From assembly GCF_900110255.1 (NCBI RefSeq), contig NZ_FODD01000025.1, positions 39,979 through 103,978 on the forward strand: a DNA stretch of 64,000 nt, written 5' to 3'. This stretch comes from Actinacidiphila rubida. Its GTDB lineage: Bacteria; Actinomycetota; Actinomycetes; Streptomycetales; Streptomycetaceae. Every line of letters begins with the position of its first letter. The stretch's first letter is position 1. Position numbers and translations under genes: made by a program. The notes beneath the pieces are model-generated. The model made no database searches. It saw only the letters and a program-made list of their open reading frames with translations, and was not told the origin of the DNA. Shown here piece by piece: positions 17,101 to 26,800 of the stretch.

Positions 17101-20100
17101 GTAGGTGGATACGGGCTTGTTGTAGGTCGGGTCGGCCGGGTCGTAGGGAGCGATGGTCTCCTTGGGCCGGTTCAGCTCGTCGTAGACCGTCTGAGAGACG
17201 AAGGCCGTTGTGCTGCCCGCCGCATTGGCCCGCGGGGAGATGACCTTGGTGGTGTTGCCGACCTGGTCGTACGCGTAGCTCGTGGTGCGATAGGTCGGCG
17301 AGCCGGCCGTGCCCTGGTAGGGAGCCTGGACCTGGGACACCTTGCCGCGTTCGTCGTAGAACGATGTCGTGGTGTTGTTGTCCGCGTCGGTCGTGGTGGT
17401 CTTCAACCCGTCCTTGTCGTAGCCGGTCCTGGTGACCTTCCCGGCCGCATCGGTGGCTTGGTACGGGCGGTGATCGAGGTCGAACGCCGTCTTCGTGGTG
17501 TAGTCGGTGGTGTCGGCGGTGGCGTTCTTGACCGGGTCGACAACCACGGTGGCATTGCCGACGTTGTCGTACTGGTAACTGACCTTGTCACCATTGGCAC
17601 TGGTGACATCGGTGAGTTCGCCGATGGCGTCGTACGTCTCGGTGGTGACGTAGTCCGTCGCATCCGTGGTGGTCAGGGTGCCCTTGGGCTCGGTGGTTGT
17701 CTTGAGCTCGCCGATCGCGTCGTAGGTGTACGTGGTGGTGCGGTCGGGGTCGGCGGCGTGGTCCTTGGGCGCGGTGGCCGAGGTGATCTCGTCGGCGTTG
17801 TCGTAGACCGCAGTGGACGCCGCGCCGTTGGGGGCAGTTGCCTGGGTGACGTTGTCGTTACTGTCGTAGACCGGCGCAGGGGTGGTGACGTAGACGCCGT
17901 TCGCCTGGTCCTCGGGGACCTTCTTCACCAGCGGGCGTCCGTAGACGTCGTAGGTTTGCGTCAGGGTGTGGCCGAGTTGGTTGGTGACCGACAGCACCTG
18001 GCCGAGCGGGTCGTAGGCGGTGACGACGGGCTTGTTGTACGGCGCCGGGCCGGTGGTGGTCTTCGGGTAGCCGTTGGGGTCGAACCCGCTGTAGGTGGTG
18101 GCGTGCTGGTTCGCGTCGGTGACCGTCTGCAACTGGCCGTTGGCGTCGTAGGTGTAGGTGGTGGTGTAGTCCCCGGCCGTGGCGGTCGAGACGCCCTTGG
18201 GGTCGGTGACCGAGGTCAGGTTGCCGAACGTGTCGTAGCCGAACAACCACGCGCGGCCCTCGGGTGAGGTCTTGGTGTGCAGGTCGGCGCTGTAGCCGTC
18301 GAGGCGGGTCTGGTAGGTGTAGACGGTCGCCGGCCAGCCGTTCTTGACGGCCTCCGCGTCCTGTGCGGTGAGCGGGTAGCCGGTCTTCGGGTCGTACGTC
18401 CACTTGGTGGTGGCGCCGTTGTCCTCGACCTGCTGGATCACGTTGTTGTCCGCGTCCCAGGACATCTTGGTGACCTGCGACTTGGCGTTGGTCATCTGCA
18501 CCGGGCGGCCGAAGTCGTCGGTGACGGTCGTCGACGCGTTCTGCAGGGCGTCGGTGACGGTGGTGTCGGTGAACGACGGGGTGCCGGTGTCCGCGGCGTA
18601 GGTGAAGCCCGTGCCGCTGGTGAGCCGGTCGGTGATCGTCTTGGTCCACCAGTGGTACGTGGGGTCGTCACCGGTCTTGGGCGCGTTGTAGGCGAGCTGG
18701 GTGGCGTGGCCGCGCGGGTCGGTGATCGTGACCAGCTTGACGTTCTTGGTGCCCTGCGTGGCGTCGTAGGTGAAGCCGAACACCTTCGGCTGGGACGACC
18801 CCGCGCCGTCGGTGAGCTGGGCCATCAGGCCCTGCGTGGTGTACAGGAACGTGACCTTGCGCGCCGGGTTGGTGCCGTCACCGAGCGCGGTCATCGAAGC
18901 GAGGTGGTCGATGATCTTGGGGTTGGTGAGGTTGGTGCCGGACTGCACCGTGCCGCTGTCGTCGACGTAGGAGTACGCGTCACCCTTGGTGTAATAGGTG
19001 AGGGTCAGCGTCTGCCGGCCGCCCGGGTCGGTGATGTACTGCAGGAACTTCACCGGCTTGTTGTTGGACTTGCGCGTGGCGTACGTGAACGTCTCGGTGT
19101 TGCCGTTCTTGTCCACGATCGACGTGGTGTAGCCGTCGCAGTCGTAGAAGTACCGGGTGCCGTCCGGCTGCGTCATGGACCAGGCGTCCGGGGTGTCGTC
19201 CTTGTTCGGCGTGCAGTCGGCTCCGGGCTTCGGGGCGAGCAGGTAGTGCACGCCGGCCGGTGCCTTGAACGTGCCGTCGGCCTGCCTGGTGAAGACGGAC
19301 GACGTGCCGTCACCGTCGACGAGGGTGACGGTGGTCGGGTTGGGGTTGGGGTGGAAGTCCAGCGCCGCGCCGAGACGCACCGGTGCGGAGGCCTGCGGTG
19401 ACCAGCCAGGTCCCATCACGGTGTCGGAGGTGTCCAGGGAGTTGTAGGCGAACCGCACGAACGTGCCCAGGCCGCGGCCGGGGTTGGTGAACGCGTTGTA
19501 GGACCAGACCGCGTTGCCGGAGGCGAGGTTGTTCATGACGGTCGAGCCGGCACCGGTGTTCTTGCCCGCGTAGGAGTAGAACTTCTCCAGGCCGATGGTG
19601 TCGGAGGTCGGGTCCTCGATGGTCTCGGCCTGCGTCAGGCCCGCGACGCCGCCGGACGCCGAATTCCAGGTGCTGGTGGCCTTGTTGTACGCGTCCCAGG
19701 TCAGCGTGTACGCGGTCCGCGCGTTCGTCGGGTTGCCCGAGTCGGCGTTGGTGGGCGCCTTGACCTGGGCGTGGATCGTCACCGTCTCGCCCGGGGACAG
19801 GTCCTGCGGCAGCGCGGTCTGGATCTGGTTGCCGCCGTTGGTGACGTCCGTGCCGTCCGGCAGCGTCCACCGGTACGACAGCACCTCGCTCGCCGCGGAC
19901 CACACCGCGTTGGTGGTGTTGGTGAGTGTGACGTCGACGTTGTAGGCCGTGCCCGGCGTCATCCGCTGCGGCGTGGCCGGCGCGTAGTACGTGGAGTCCG
20001 TGGTGGCGTCCACGTAGGTCACGTCGAGCTGCGGCCGCAGCTGCGCCTCCGAGGTCTCCGAGGACGCGAAGATCGTGCGCTCCTGCGCACCCGAAGTGGT

Positions 20101-22845
20101 CGACTCGTTGACGGCCTTGATCAGCACACCGTGGTTCGAGGTGGGCGTGGCGATCCAGCCCTGCGTCAGGGACGTGGCATCCCACCAGTGCCGCACCGGG
20201 TCGTTGGTGACGCCGGCCACGGTGTCGGACACCGTGGCGGAGTAGTCACCACCGGCCTTCGTCCACGGCGTGGTGGAGGTGGCGTTGTTCCAGGTGCCCG
20301 TCGCCTCGTCGAAGTCCCGGGTCAGCGGGTGGAGTTCGTAGGTCGCCGAGCCGCCGCCGGTGTTGGTGGTGATGGTCGACCACGCCTGCATCTGCGCGCT
20401 GATCACCCGCGCCGTCGAGGGGAGTGATGTGGTGGGGAACTTCAGCACCGCGCGAGTCGTGCCGTAGGTGCCCGAGTTGTTGCCCACCGACAGCCACTTC
20501 TGGTTCACCCCGTCCGAGGCGATCGTGTCGTGCGCCGTGGTCGGCTGCAGCGAGGACAGCGTGGTGTCGGTCTGCCCGGCCTGGATGATCTGCGAGGTCT
20601 GCCCGGCCTTCGGCAGCTCCACCAACTGGACTGGGCCGCCGACGACCTGGCCGCCCTTGGTCTTCACCGCGACCTCGTAGTACACGGCATGGAACGGGTC
20701 CGTGGCGTCGGCCGCCGTCGGCACCGCCGTGGTGTCGGTGAAGGACGTCGTCCCCGCCGCCACCGGAGCCACGAGTGTCGCGGCCGAGGGGCTGAAGCCC
20801 TGGAACACCGACCGGTGCACCTGGTACTCGGCCAGGTCGTTGGCGCTGTTGCCTGTGGTGTTGGTGTAAGCGGGCCACGACAGTTCCGCGCCGGTGGCGT
20901 GGATGGTCGTCGGCGGGTTCACGGCGACACCCGGGGTGCCGTAGGTGATCGTGAGCTTCGGGTAGGTCGCGGTCTCGCCGCCGTACCCGAACTCCGACGC
21001 CTCGTACAGCGGGCCGCCCTGGCCGAGGGTGGCCTCGTCGGCCGCCTGCAGCACGAACCCGTTGTTCGCGGTGCCGTTGAGCCACTTCTGGACCGTGTCG
21101 GTGACCGCGAAGTTGTGCCACTGGTCGTACGAACCGGCGGCCTTCGTCAGCGTCGTGCCCGGTTCCACCAGACGCACCGCGTCCGCGATGACCGCCGTCG
21201 TCGCCGACGCCGGCCCGTCACCCAGCACGACCTTGCCGGCGGTACCGGCCGCGAACGGCAGCGCGGTGCCGTTGTTCAGCGACTTCCACACGCCGCCCGT
21301 GCCCGCGGACTGGTCGACCGTGCCGTTGTACGTGCCGCCGTTGTACGTCACCGTGTACGGCGCGTTCGTCGCCCGGTCCGACGCCGGGATCGAGTGCACG
21401 TCCACCCGGTAGTTGCCCGCCGCCGCAACGGTCGGCTGCCACGTGTAGGTGTCCCCCGCGACCGCGTCCTTGTTGTACGCGTAGTCGCCGTTCACCGCGT
21501 ACTGCGTGTACGCGGTGTTGCCGGAGTACGGCCATGCGCCCTTCGCCGCCGTACCCGCGTCGCCGTCGTCCAACTGGACCGTGGTGCCCGACAGTTCACC
21601 GGACAGGGCGCTCGCGCTGTTCCATGTCGCGGTGGTGGCGTCCCATGCGCCGGTCGCCCGGTGCGCCTCGATGACCACGCTGTTGGTGTTCGAGGTGTGG
21701 ACCTGGTTGTAGTACACGCCCAGTTGCGCGGAGGTGATCTTCGTGTTCGCCGGGATCCCGGTCAGCGGGAACTTCAGCAGCGACCGCAGTGTGCCCGACG
21801 CGGTGGTGCCGACCCCCAGCTGCCACGTGCCGTTGAGGTTCGTGGTGGGCTGTGTCGAGTCGACCATCACGTCCTGCGACGTCGACGGCGTCGGCGCCAG
21901 CACGATCGTCGGGTCCACCGACACCGGGAACCGGCGCCCCGGCGCCGCAAGCCACGTGGCATCCGGCGTCAGGAGGATCTGCCAGGACGAGCCGTGGCGG
22001 ACCAGCTTCTGCGCCACCGCGCCGTGCGTCAGGTCCGCCACAGCGGAGTCGCTGTTCGCCGGGGCCTGGAACATCACCGCGGCCGGGATCACCATCCGCG
22101 GCCGGCCCGTCTCGTCCCCGCCGTACAGCGCGATCGACCCGTCCTCCCGCTGCTTCGGCGTCAGGCCCTGCGCGTCCAGGTCGAACGTGAACGACACCGG
22201 CCCGGACGGCGCGTGGGCCAGGACCAGGTTCTCCTTCACCACCCCGCGGCCCACCGTGTAGGCCGCGTCCACCCCCGGCAGCACCCCAGCGAAGGTGACC
22301 GAGTCACCCTTCGCCGTCGGCTTCACCCCGGCAGCCGCGCCCTCCAGACGCAAGGACACCGCGTGCGAGGCGTCCGCCTCGAACCGCACCAACTGGCCGT
22401 CGCCGCCGCCGAAGTAGGTCTTCGCGAGGTTGGTCGTGTTCGCCAGCCGGAAGTCCTTGCGCGACGAGGCACCCACCGCGGTGTCGATCGCCTGCCACGA
22501 CGATCCCGACCGGTACGACAGCGGCACCGCCGACACCTCGGCCTGCGTCGTACCGTCCGACATCTGCCAGTACCGCGCCGACGACGTACGCCGGCCCGTC
22601 AACTCCCGCACCCGGCGAGCCGGAGCCGCCTTCTTCCCCGGCGGCAGCTTCTGCCGGTCCGCGATCGCCCCCGCCGGACCGTTCACCGGATCCGGCACGT
22701 GATGCTCGTGCGACATGCCCGGCGGGGCCGAGCCTGAGCCCGCCTTCGCGGGCTCGGCGGCCACCGCCGGAACGTAAGCCATGGATGTGAGGACAGATCC
22801 GGTCGCCACTGCTGTGGCAAGCCGTCTGATCCATCGTGCCCGCAT
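14170..22845 (-). CDS. Secreted Rhs/YD-repeat polymorphic toxin, nuclease-type C-terminus
   Basis: This 2891-residue protein has a Sec signal (~1-30, cleavage near AVAAEP), two DNRLRE-type domains (~330-640 and ~780-990), the first interrupted by a golvesin-like beta domain (YTWQPTVAAAGNYRVDVHS), then some 50 YD/RHS repeats (TYTYDANGQL type, ~1250-2560) with a second golvesin insert (~2040-2170). The Rhs core motif is FRNYDPGLNTFTTRD (~2580-2595). After a hydrophobic patch and a Pro-rich linker comes the variable tip (~2720-2891). There NSCHLAPSVLGGSG with His~2791, N-rich turns and SMRSFEQQAQKAV resemble His-Me nucleases of the DNA/RNA non-specific endonuclease group. ATG 22845 has AGGAG 7 nt upstream. 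Confidence 0.92.
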   Translation of the reverse strand: MRARWIRRLATAVATGSVLTSMAYVPAVAAEPAKAGSGSAPPGMSHEHHVPDPVNGPAGAIADRQKLPPGKKAAPARRVRELTGRRTSSARYWQMSDGTTQAEVSAVPLSYRSGSSWQAIDTAVGASSRKDFRLANTTNLAKTYFGGGDGQLVRFEADASHAVSLRLEGAAAGVKPTAKGDSVTFAGVLPGVDAAYTVGRGVVKENLVLAHAPSGPVSFTFDLDAQGLTPKQREDGSIALYGGDETGRPRMVIPAAVMFQAPANSDSAVADLTHGAVAQKLVRHGSSWQILLTPDATWLAAPGRRFPVSVDPTIVLAPTPSTSQDVMVDSTQPTTNLNGTWQLGVGTTASGTLRSLLKFPLTGIPANTKITSAQLGVYYNQVHTSNTNSVVIEAHRATGAWDATTATWNSASALSGELSGTTVQLDDGDAGTAAKGAWPYSGNTAYTQYAVNGDYAYNKDAVAGDTYTWQPTVAAAGNYRVDVHSIPASDRATNAPYTVTYNGGTYNGTVDQSAGTGGVWKSLNNGTALPFAAGTAGKVVLGDGPASATTAVIADAVRLVEPGTTLTKAAGSYDQWHNFAVTDTVQKWLNGTANNGFVLQAADEATLGQGGPLYEASEFGYGGETATYPKLTITYGTPGVAVNPPTTIHATGAELSWPAYTNTTGNSANDLAEYQVHRSVFQGFSPSAATLVAPVAAGTTSFTDTTAVPTAADATDPFHAVYYEVAVKTKGGQVVGGPVQLVELPKAGQTSQIIQAGQTDTTLSSLQPTTAHDTIASDGVNQKWLSVGNNSGTYGTTRAVLKFPTTSLPSTARVISAQMQAWSTITTNTGGGSATYELHPLTRDFDEATGTWNNATSTTPWTKAGGDYSATVSDTVAGVTNDPVRHWWDATSLTQGWIATPTSNHGVLIKAVNESTTSGAQERTIFASSETSEAQLRPQLDVTYVDATTDSTYYAPATPQRMTPGTAYNVDVTLTNTTNAVWSAASEVLSYRWTLPDGTDVTNGGNQIQTALPQDLSPGETVTIHAQVKAPTNADSGNPTNARTAYTLTWDAYNKATSTWNSASGGVAGLTQAETIEDPTSDTIGLEKFYSYAGKNTGAGSTVMNNLASGNAVWSYNAFTNPGRGLGTFVRFAYNSLDTSDTVMGPGWSPQASAPVRLGAALDFHPNPNPTTVTLVDGDGTSSVFTRQADGTFKAPAGVHYLLAPKPGADCTPNKDDTPDAWSMTQPDGTRYFYDCDGYTTSIVDKNGNTETFTYATRKSNNKPVKFLQYITDPGGRQTLTLTYYTKGDAYSYVDDSGTVQSGTNLTNPKIIDHLASMTALGDGTNPARKVTFLYTTQGLMAQLTDGAGSSQPKVFGFTYDATQGTKNVKLVTITDPRGHATQLAYNAPKTGDDPTYHWWTKTITDRLTSGTGFTYAADTGTPSFTDTTVTDALQNASTTVTDDFGRPVQMTNAKSQVTKMSWDADNNVIQQVEDNGATTKWTYDPKTGYPLTAQDAEAVKNGWPATVYTYQTRLDGYSADLHTKTSPEGRAWLFGYDTFGNLTSVTDPKGVSTATAGDYTTTYTYDANGQLQTVTDANQHATTYSGFDPNGYPKTTTGPAPYNKPVVTAYDPLGQVLSVTNQLGHTLTQTYDVYGRPLVKKVPEDQANGVYVTTPAPVYDSNDNVTQATAPNGAASTAVYDNADEITSATAPKDHAADPDRTTTYTYDAIGELKTTTEPKGTLTTTDATDYVTTETYDAIGELTDVTSANGDKVSYQYDNVGNATVVVDPVKNATADTTDYTTKTAFDLDHRPYQATDAAGKVTRTGYDKDGLKTTTTDADNNTTTSFYDERGKVSQVQAPYQGTAGSPTYRTTSYAYDQVGNTTKVISPRANAAGSTTAFVSQTVYDELNRPKETIAPYDPADPTYNKPVSTYTSYDDAGQVTKTSQPPSSGQTVRNDTTYTYYDNGLPKTSTDPWAITTTYGYDELGNQTARTLTSAGGSSSRTMGWSYYPDGSLASRTDDGVPVGLQVVLADNSDTQNTSSTGTWTTASTSDPTTEQGYDYRTHATGTGTDAFTWQLNVPEDGTYTMYARYPQVSGASTAAVYTLHHDDGTTSTSTVDQTKNTGTWVSLGSAAFKQGNSSSLSLAQNAGGTVSADAVKLVRDNTADTDNEKHAFTYTYDPNGNLTQIGDSSPGTAVDTYGVNYNGINEVAKVTESAGGTEKTHTSYTYDPDGQPATVDHPGQYSAYTYDLRELVQTVKVGDSATDASPKTTAYTYTSRAQELRQTKANGNTLDTTYWPSGEVHTTTEKTSAGTLVDSHTLTWDADGSKAEDVASKQNADNHAAYLNSTTDYTYDPADRLAKSVKTGNGATTETYVHDDNANVISQTVQGTATTYTYDRNRLLSSASAGTSASYNYDPYGRLDTVTAAGAVIERNTYDGFDHVVKNTKLGTGGTSSTTNFTFDPLDRTTSETADGKTTDYAYLGLSGQVLDETVAGQLTKSYQYSPWGERLSQISHNTDGTTADSFYGYNSHSDVENLTDDTGQTKATYGYTAYGSNDGTEFTGIDKPDTSDPTKQPYNAYRFNAKRWDQSSGTYDMGFRNYDPGLNTFTTRDMYNGALADMKLSTNPLTGNRYAFAGGNPTTNIEYDGHFAGIDDLFEAAAAAVVLVGLTSYYVANGKDLQTAVGDSVDSITNSINDFIAGQPDDESDTHPTPDPSPGPAPRPPGPLGTDNPSPSTCLNNPAPGSQPNAQNGGWAYYAPTGYGGRSEGAIVCATKTNSKYNSASEPSGMASAQSTAALYGGVVNSCHLAPSVLGGSGRKANVAACWRQTNYGAGNSMRSFEQQAQKAVKAKMAVEYLAMPVYSSRTSTIPIGFQLSYLAQSLTGGPSTSNSVYVPNDANSTLPNLGN

Positions 22846-23312
22846 AACCAGTCTCCTGATTTCGACCAGCGAAAAAGGCAGCCGGAACCAGGCCATGCGA
22901 ACCCACCCCACAATCAAGCTACGCCGGTGGCGAAAAGGCGTCACACAGCCTGGAACACTCGCGGTGGGGGCGCGGGTGCTCGACCAAGCGAGGATTCAAC
23001 GATTTTGCGATCCCATGGTCAACCACATGCACACCTAGACCGAACAGCCACCAAATCGGGCACAGGAGCCACACAGCGTCACAAGAAATGCCTGACTTGG
23101 TGGCATATACGACTCATGATCCACAGCGGTCGGCGACCGTCAACCAGGCAACTATTACCTAAGCTTGACCTTCCATCAGGACATACGCCACGAAATGATT
23201 CCTTCCGTTTCAGGCAACCCGCATTCCTGACAACAGGAGTGAACGCCCCTCAGTAACCCAGTGTCGGAGAACACTTCGAGCGGGTATATACGAGAGCCGG
23301 CCGGCCTCGTGC
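22846..23312. other. AT-richer intergenic region upstream of the Rhs toxin gene
   Basis: These ~470 bp have clearly lower GC than the flanking chromosome and no credible gene. They must contain the promoter of the Rhs gene (minus strand). TATA-rich patches such as GCATATACGA (23103-23112) and GGTATATACG (23283-23292) are visible, but I cannot assign a -10/-35 pair with confidence. Confidence 0.4.
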
Positions 23313-23506
23313 GAAGCTGTCGACCGGGCCGCGTGGCGGGATCTGCCCGAGCGGTACCGGCTCCTGGCCGACAAGCGCTACTCCTCCCGCGCGATCCGGG
23401 CCTACCTGCGCTCACGCGGGATCGCCTGCACCATCCCCGAACGCGACGACCAGATCGCCGGCCGCCGACGCCGCGGCGAAAAGCTCCGCGGACACGCACT
23501 AGGACG
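23313..23506 (+). pseudogene. IS5-family transposase remnant with internal deletion
   Basis: One frame reads EAVDRAAWRDLPERYRLLADKR then YSSRAIRAYLRSRGIACTIP and ERDDQIAGRRRRGEK. AWRDLPERYG belongs to the N-terminal half of actinobacterial IS5/DUF4096-type transposases. LLADKGYSSRAIRAYLRRRGI belongs to the catalytic C-terminal half. Here the two are directly joined, so most of the middle is deleted, and the end after RRRGEK is lost too. It is a dead fragment between the two toxin genes. Confidence 0.75.
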
Positions 23507-23758
23507 GATCCAGGACGCTCGAAGGACTCCGTTCCCTAACGTCACCGCGGGAGTGGCCACGTGGGTCAACCGACTGGCCTGCGTCCCGACTTCGACACAC
23601 CCCGCATCTCCACACCCGGGTACGGCACAGCGGCGTAACCCGTACACCCGCGGGCCCCGCGCCCGCCACGCCCGCCGTGTTCGCCGACCCGGCGCGGCTG
23701 CGCGGGACCCGCGCCGGGTTTCCGTCCAGCCCGCCGGCGTGGTCGTCACGACGGCGAT

Positions 23759-23818
23759 GAACGGCGAAGAGGGCCGAAGAACGCCGAAGAACGGCGAAGA
23801 ACGTCAAAGAAGGGGAAC
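23759..23818. repeat. Six 10-bp purine-rich repeats directly before the toxin start
   Basis: Units GAACGGCGAA, GAGGGCCGAA, GAACGCCGAA, GAACGGCGAA, GAACGTCAAA and GAAGGGGAAC follow each other in exact 10-bp register. They end 2 nt before the ATG at 23821. The last unit supplies the ribosome-binding GAAGGGG. The array could allow phase changes by slipped replication, or a curved upstream DNA tract. Both are ideas, not shown. Confidence 0.7.
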
Positions 23819-23820
23819 AC

Positions 23821-26800
23821 ATGAGATCCGCCCGGAGAGGAAGACCCGCTGCTGCCGCGGCTGTCGGCGCGGCCCTGATGGGGCTCATATGCGCGGTCTC
23901 GACCCCAGCGGTCGCGCGCGCGAGCACCGCGCCGCCAGGAACCGCCGCCGTGCACGGCGACCGGCAGGCCGCCGGTGGGGTCGCGGAGCCGGACAAGAAG
24001 CTCGGCCCGAACTGGCGGGCGTCCGCGGACCGTGCCGTGACGTCGGCCGCCGACAGCGACGGCCTGCACGTGCTGGTCGCCGACAGCAAGGACGCCTACG
24101 CGTGGCGGACCGCCGCCGTGCTGGCCGAGCCGGGCATGCCGGCCGACACCTGGATCGGCAACCAGTGCCTGATCGACCCCTCCCACGCGGCCGTGGTGTA
24201 CGCCCCACGCACCTTTGCCGACCACGAGGACCTGATGCTGGGCGGGGCGTTCGCCGCCGTCGTCGACCTCGACAAGGGCGTCGTCACCAAACTGCCCTTC
24301 ACCGCGTCCCTGGCCTATTTCGACCCGTCCTGCAATCCGACCACCCGTACCGCCGCCTTCACCGCGTTCCGCGACGACAGGACGCGACTGATCACGGTCG
24401 ACAACGCCGGCCGGACAGCGGCCGACACCACCGTCACCGGACAGGTGACCTCCGCGGTCCCCGTCGCCGACGGCACCGTGGCCGCCCTGTACCACCACGT
24501 GGTCCACATCAGCAGGTCCGGCACCACGCGGAATCTGGCCGCCGCCGACAGCGTGCCCTTCGACATCCACGCCGCGGCCGACGGCACGATCGCGTTCCTC
24601 GACCGCACGCACACCACCGCGCACGCCAAAACCCTGCACAGCGGCAGGATCGCCACCCTCGCCACCGGCGGCCTCTCCGACCTGTCCCTGCAACAGGCCG
24701 GGACGGGCGGTGTGTTCCTGACCGGGCATCCCAAGGGCGCGGTGCACACCGCCGGCACGGGCGTCACGCGCATCGACGCCGGCGCCGACACGGACGTGTC
24801 CGCCAGGGGTCTGCTGGCCGTGGACCCCGTGCTGTCACCCGCCGTCCGCGCCGGCCTGTCCCGCATCGCCGACGCCGGCCGTCACTTCAGCGGGGCCGAA
24901 CCGGCCCCCGAAAGCGCTCCTACGGACAGCGACGGGCAGCTGACCCTCACCGCCACGGCGATCGCCACCGGACAGAAGGTGTCAGAAACGGTGGCCGCCC
25001 CCACCGCGCCGTCCGGCACCGACCAGTCCCCCGCCCTGACCCGCGCCGCGGGCACGTCCGGTAAGCACAGCGACGTGGCCGGCACCGCGCTGACCATCGA
25101 CCACGACCCGGTCGACACCGACCGGTGGTGCTCCGTACCCCGCAACGACGTCAACACACAGGCCCTGCAGCCCACACCCAACCAGGTGGAGTGGGCCGTC
25201 GACATGGCCGTACGCGGCGACCTGAGCGCGAGCTGGGTCACGCAGGGAGGCTGGCGCACCCAGATCGGGCTTGCCACCATCGACCCACAGGCCCTGTTCC
25301 CAGTACCGGCCCTGACCGGGGGCGGCCGCATCCCCGCCCAGGTCGAACTCGGCGTCCTGGCCCAGGAATCCAACCTCTGGCAGGCCGAAGCCGGGGCCAT
25401 ACCCGGCCAGATGGGGAACCCGCTGGCATCGACGGCCGGCTTCTACGGCCATACCGGCACCGCCGCTTCCGACTACTGGAAGATCGACTGGGCCAACTCC
25501 GACTGCGGTTACGGCGTGGGACAGATCACCGACGGCATGCGCATGGCCGGCCACGAGAAGCCGGGCGAGACCGCCCTGGATCCCACCGTGCAACGAGCCG
25601 TCGCACTGGACTACACGGTCAACGTGGCCGCGTCGCTGCAGATCCTCGCGGACAAGTGGAACGAGATCCACACCAGCGGCCAGACCGTCACGATCAACAA
25701 CGACGACCCGTCCAAGCCGGAGAACTGGTTCGCCGCGGTGTGGAACTACAACCTCGGCTTCAACCCGCCCGCCGGCGCCCCGGGCGTTCCGTGGGGGCTG
25801 GGCTGGTACGACAACCCCGCCAACCCCATCTATCCGCCCTCTCGTCAGGCGTTCATGGACACCACCCTCGACCCGGACGCCAACCATGACGCGGCCCACC
25901 CGCAGGATTGGCCGTACGAGGAGAAGGTGATGGGCTGGGCCGCCTGGTCCATCGACACCGGCCACTCCTACAGCACCGCGGGACGGCAGGACTGGCCCGG
26001 CGAGAGCGGCTTCTCCTCCGCCGGCTTCCAGCCCTCCTGGTGGCTCAGCAACGGGGACCGCAGCGCCGTCAAACCCCCGCTCGACACGTTCTGCACCGCC
26101 GACAACGCCTGCGACATAGCCAATCCGCCCCCGTGCGAGACCCAGCACATCGACGGCTGCGACCAACTCCACTGGTGGTTCAACGAGAACACCGTCTGGA
26201 AACCCGACTGCGTGGACTCCTGCGGCCACGAGAGCATCAAGTACCAGACGCTGCGCGCCGAGCCGGGCCGCGGCTACCGCCTCCAGTACGGCACACCCGA
26301 CTGCACCGCACCGCCAACCGGGTCGCTCGTGGTCCACTCCGTCCCGGCCGGCACCAACAGCTGGAGCGACTGCGGGGTCATCTCCTCCCAGGGCACCTTC
26401 CAGTTCACCTTCTCTCCCGACACCATGGGGCTGTACGAGGCCAAGGGCGACCTCCACCAGATCGGCGGCGGCTACCAGGGCCACTTCTGGTACGCCCACG
26501 CGCGCGACAAGGCCAGCCTGGGGGGCGTCGGCGGGCGCATGACCGTGCTCGGCCAGTGGAAGCTGAACTCGCCCCTGTCCCAGCCCCAGGCCGAGGTGTT
26601 CGTCCACGTTCCCGACACCGGAGCCCAGGCCACGCAGGCCGTCTACCAGATCGACACCGCTTTCGGCCCGGTGAAGAAGACGATCAGCCAGCGCGCCCAC
26701 GCCACCGACGCATGGGTCTCGCTCGGCGCCTACCGCTTCAACACCACGACGCCCGCGGTGAGCCTGTCCAACACCGTCAACTCCGGTAACGCCGACGACG

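Noticed and set aside
15301..18267. Plus-strand open frame of 988 codons opposite the Rhs toxin gene
   Set aside because: It is Val/Gly/Arg-rich shadow sequence of the YD repeats with no domain or ribosome site.
22846..22944. Longer start (99 bp upstream) for the Rhs toxin
   Set aside because: It would put 33 residues in front of a normal Sec signal peptide, whereas ATG 22845 has a good AGGAG site.
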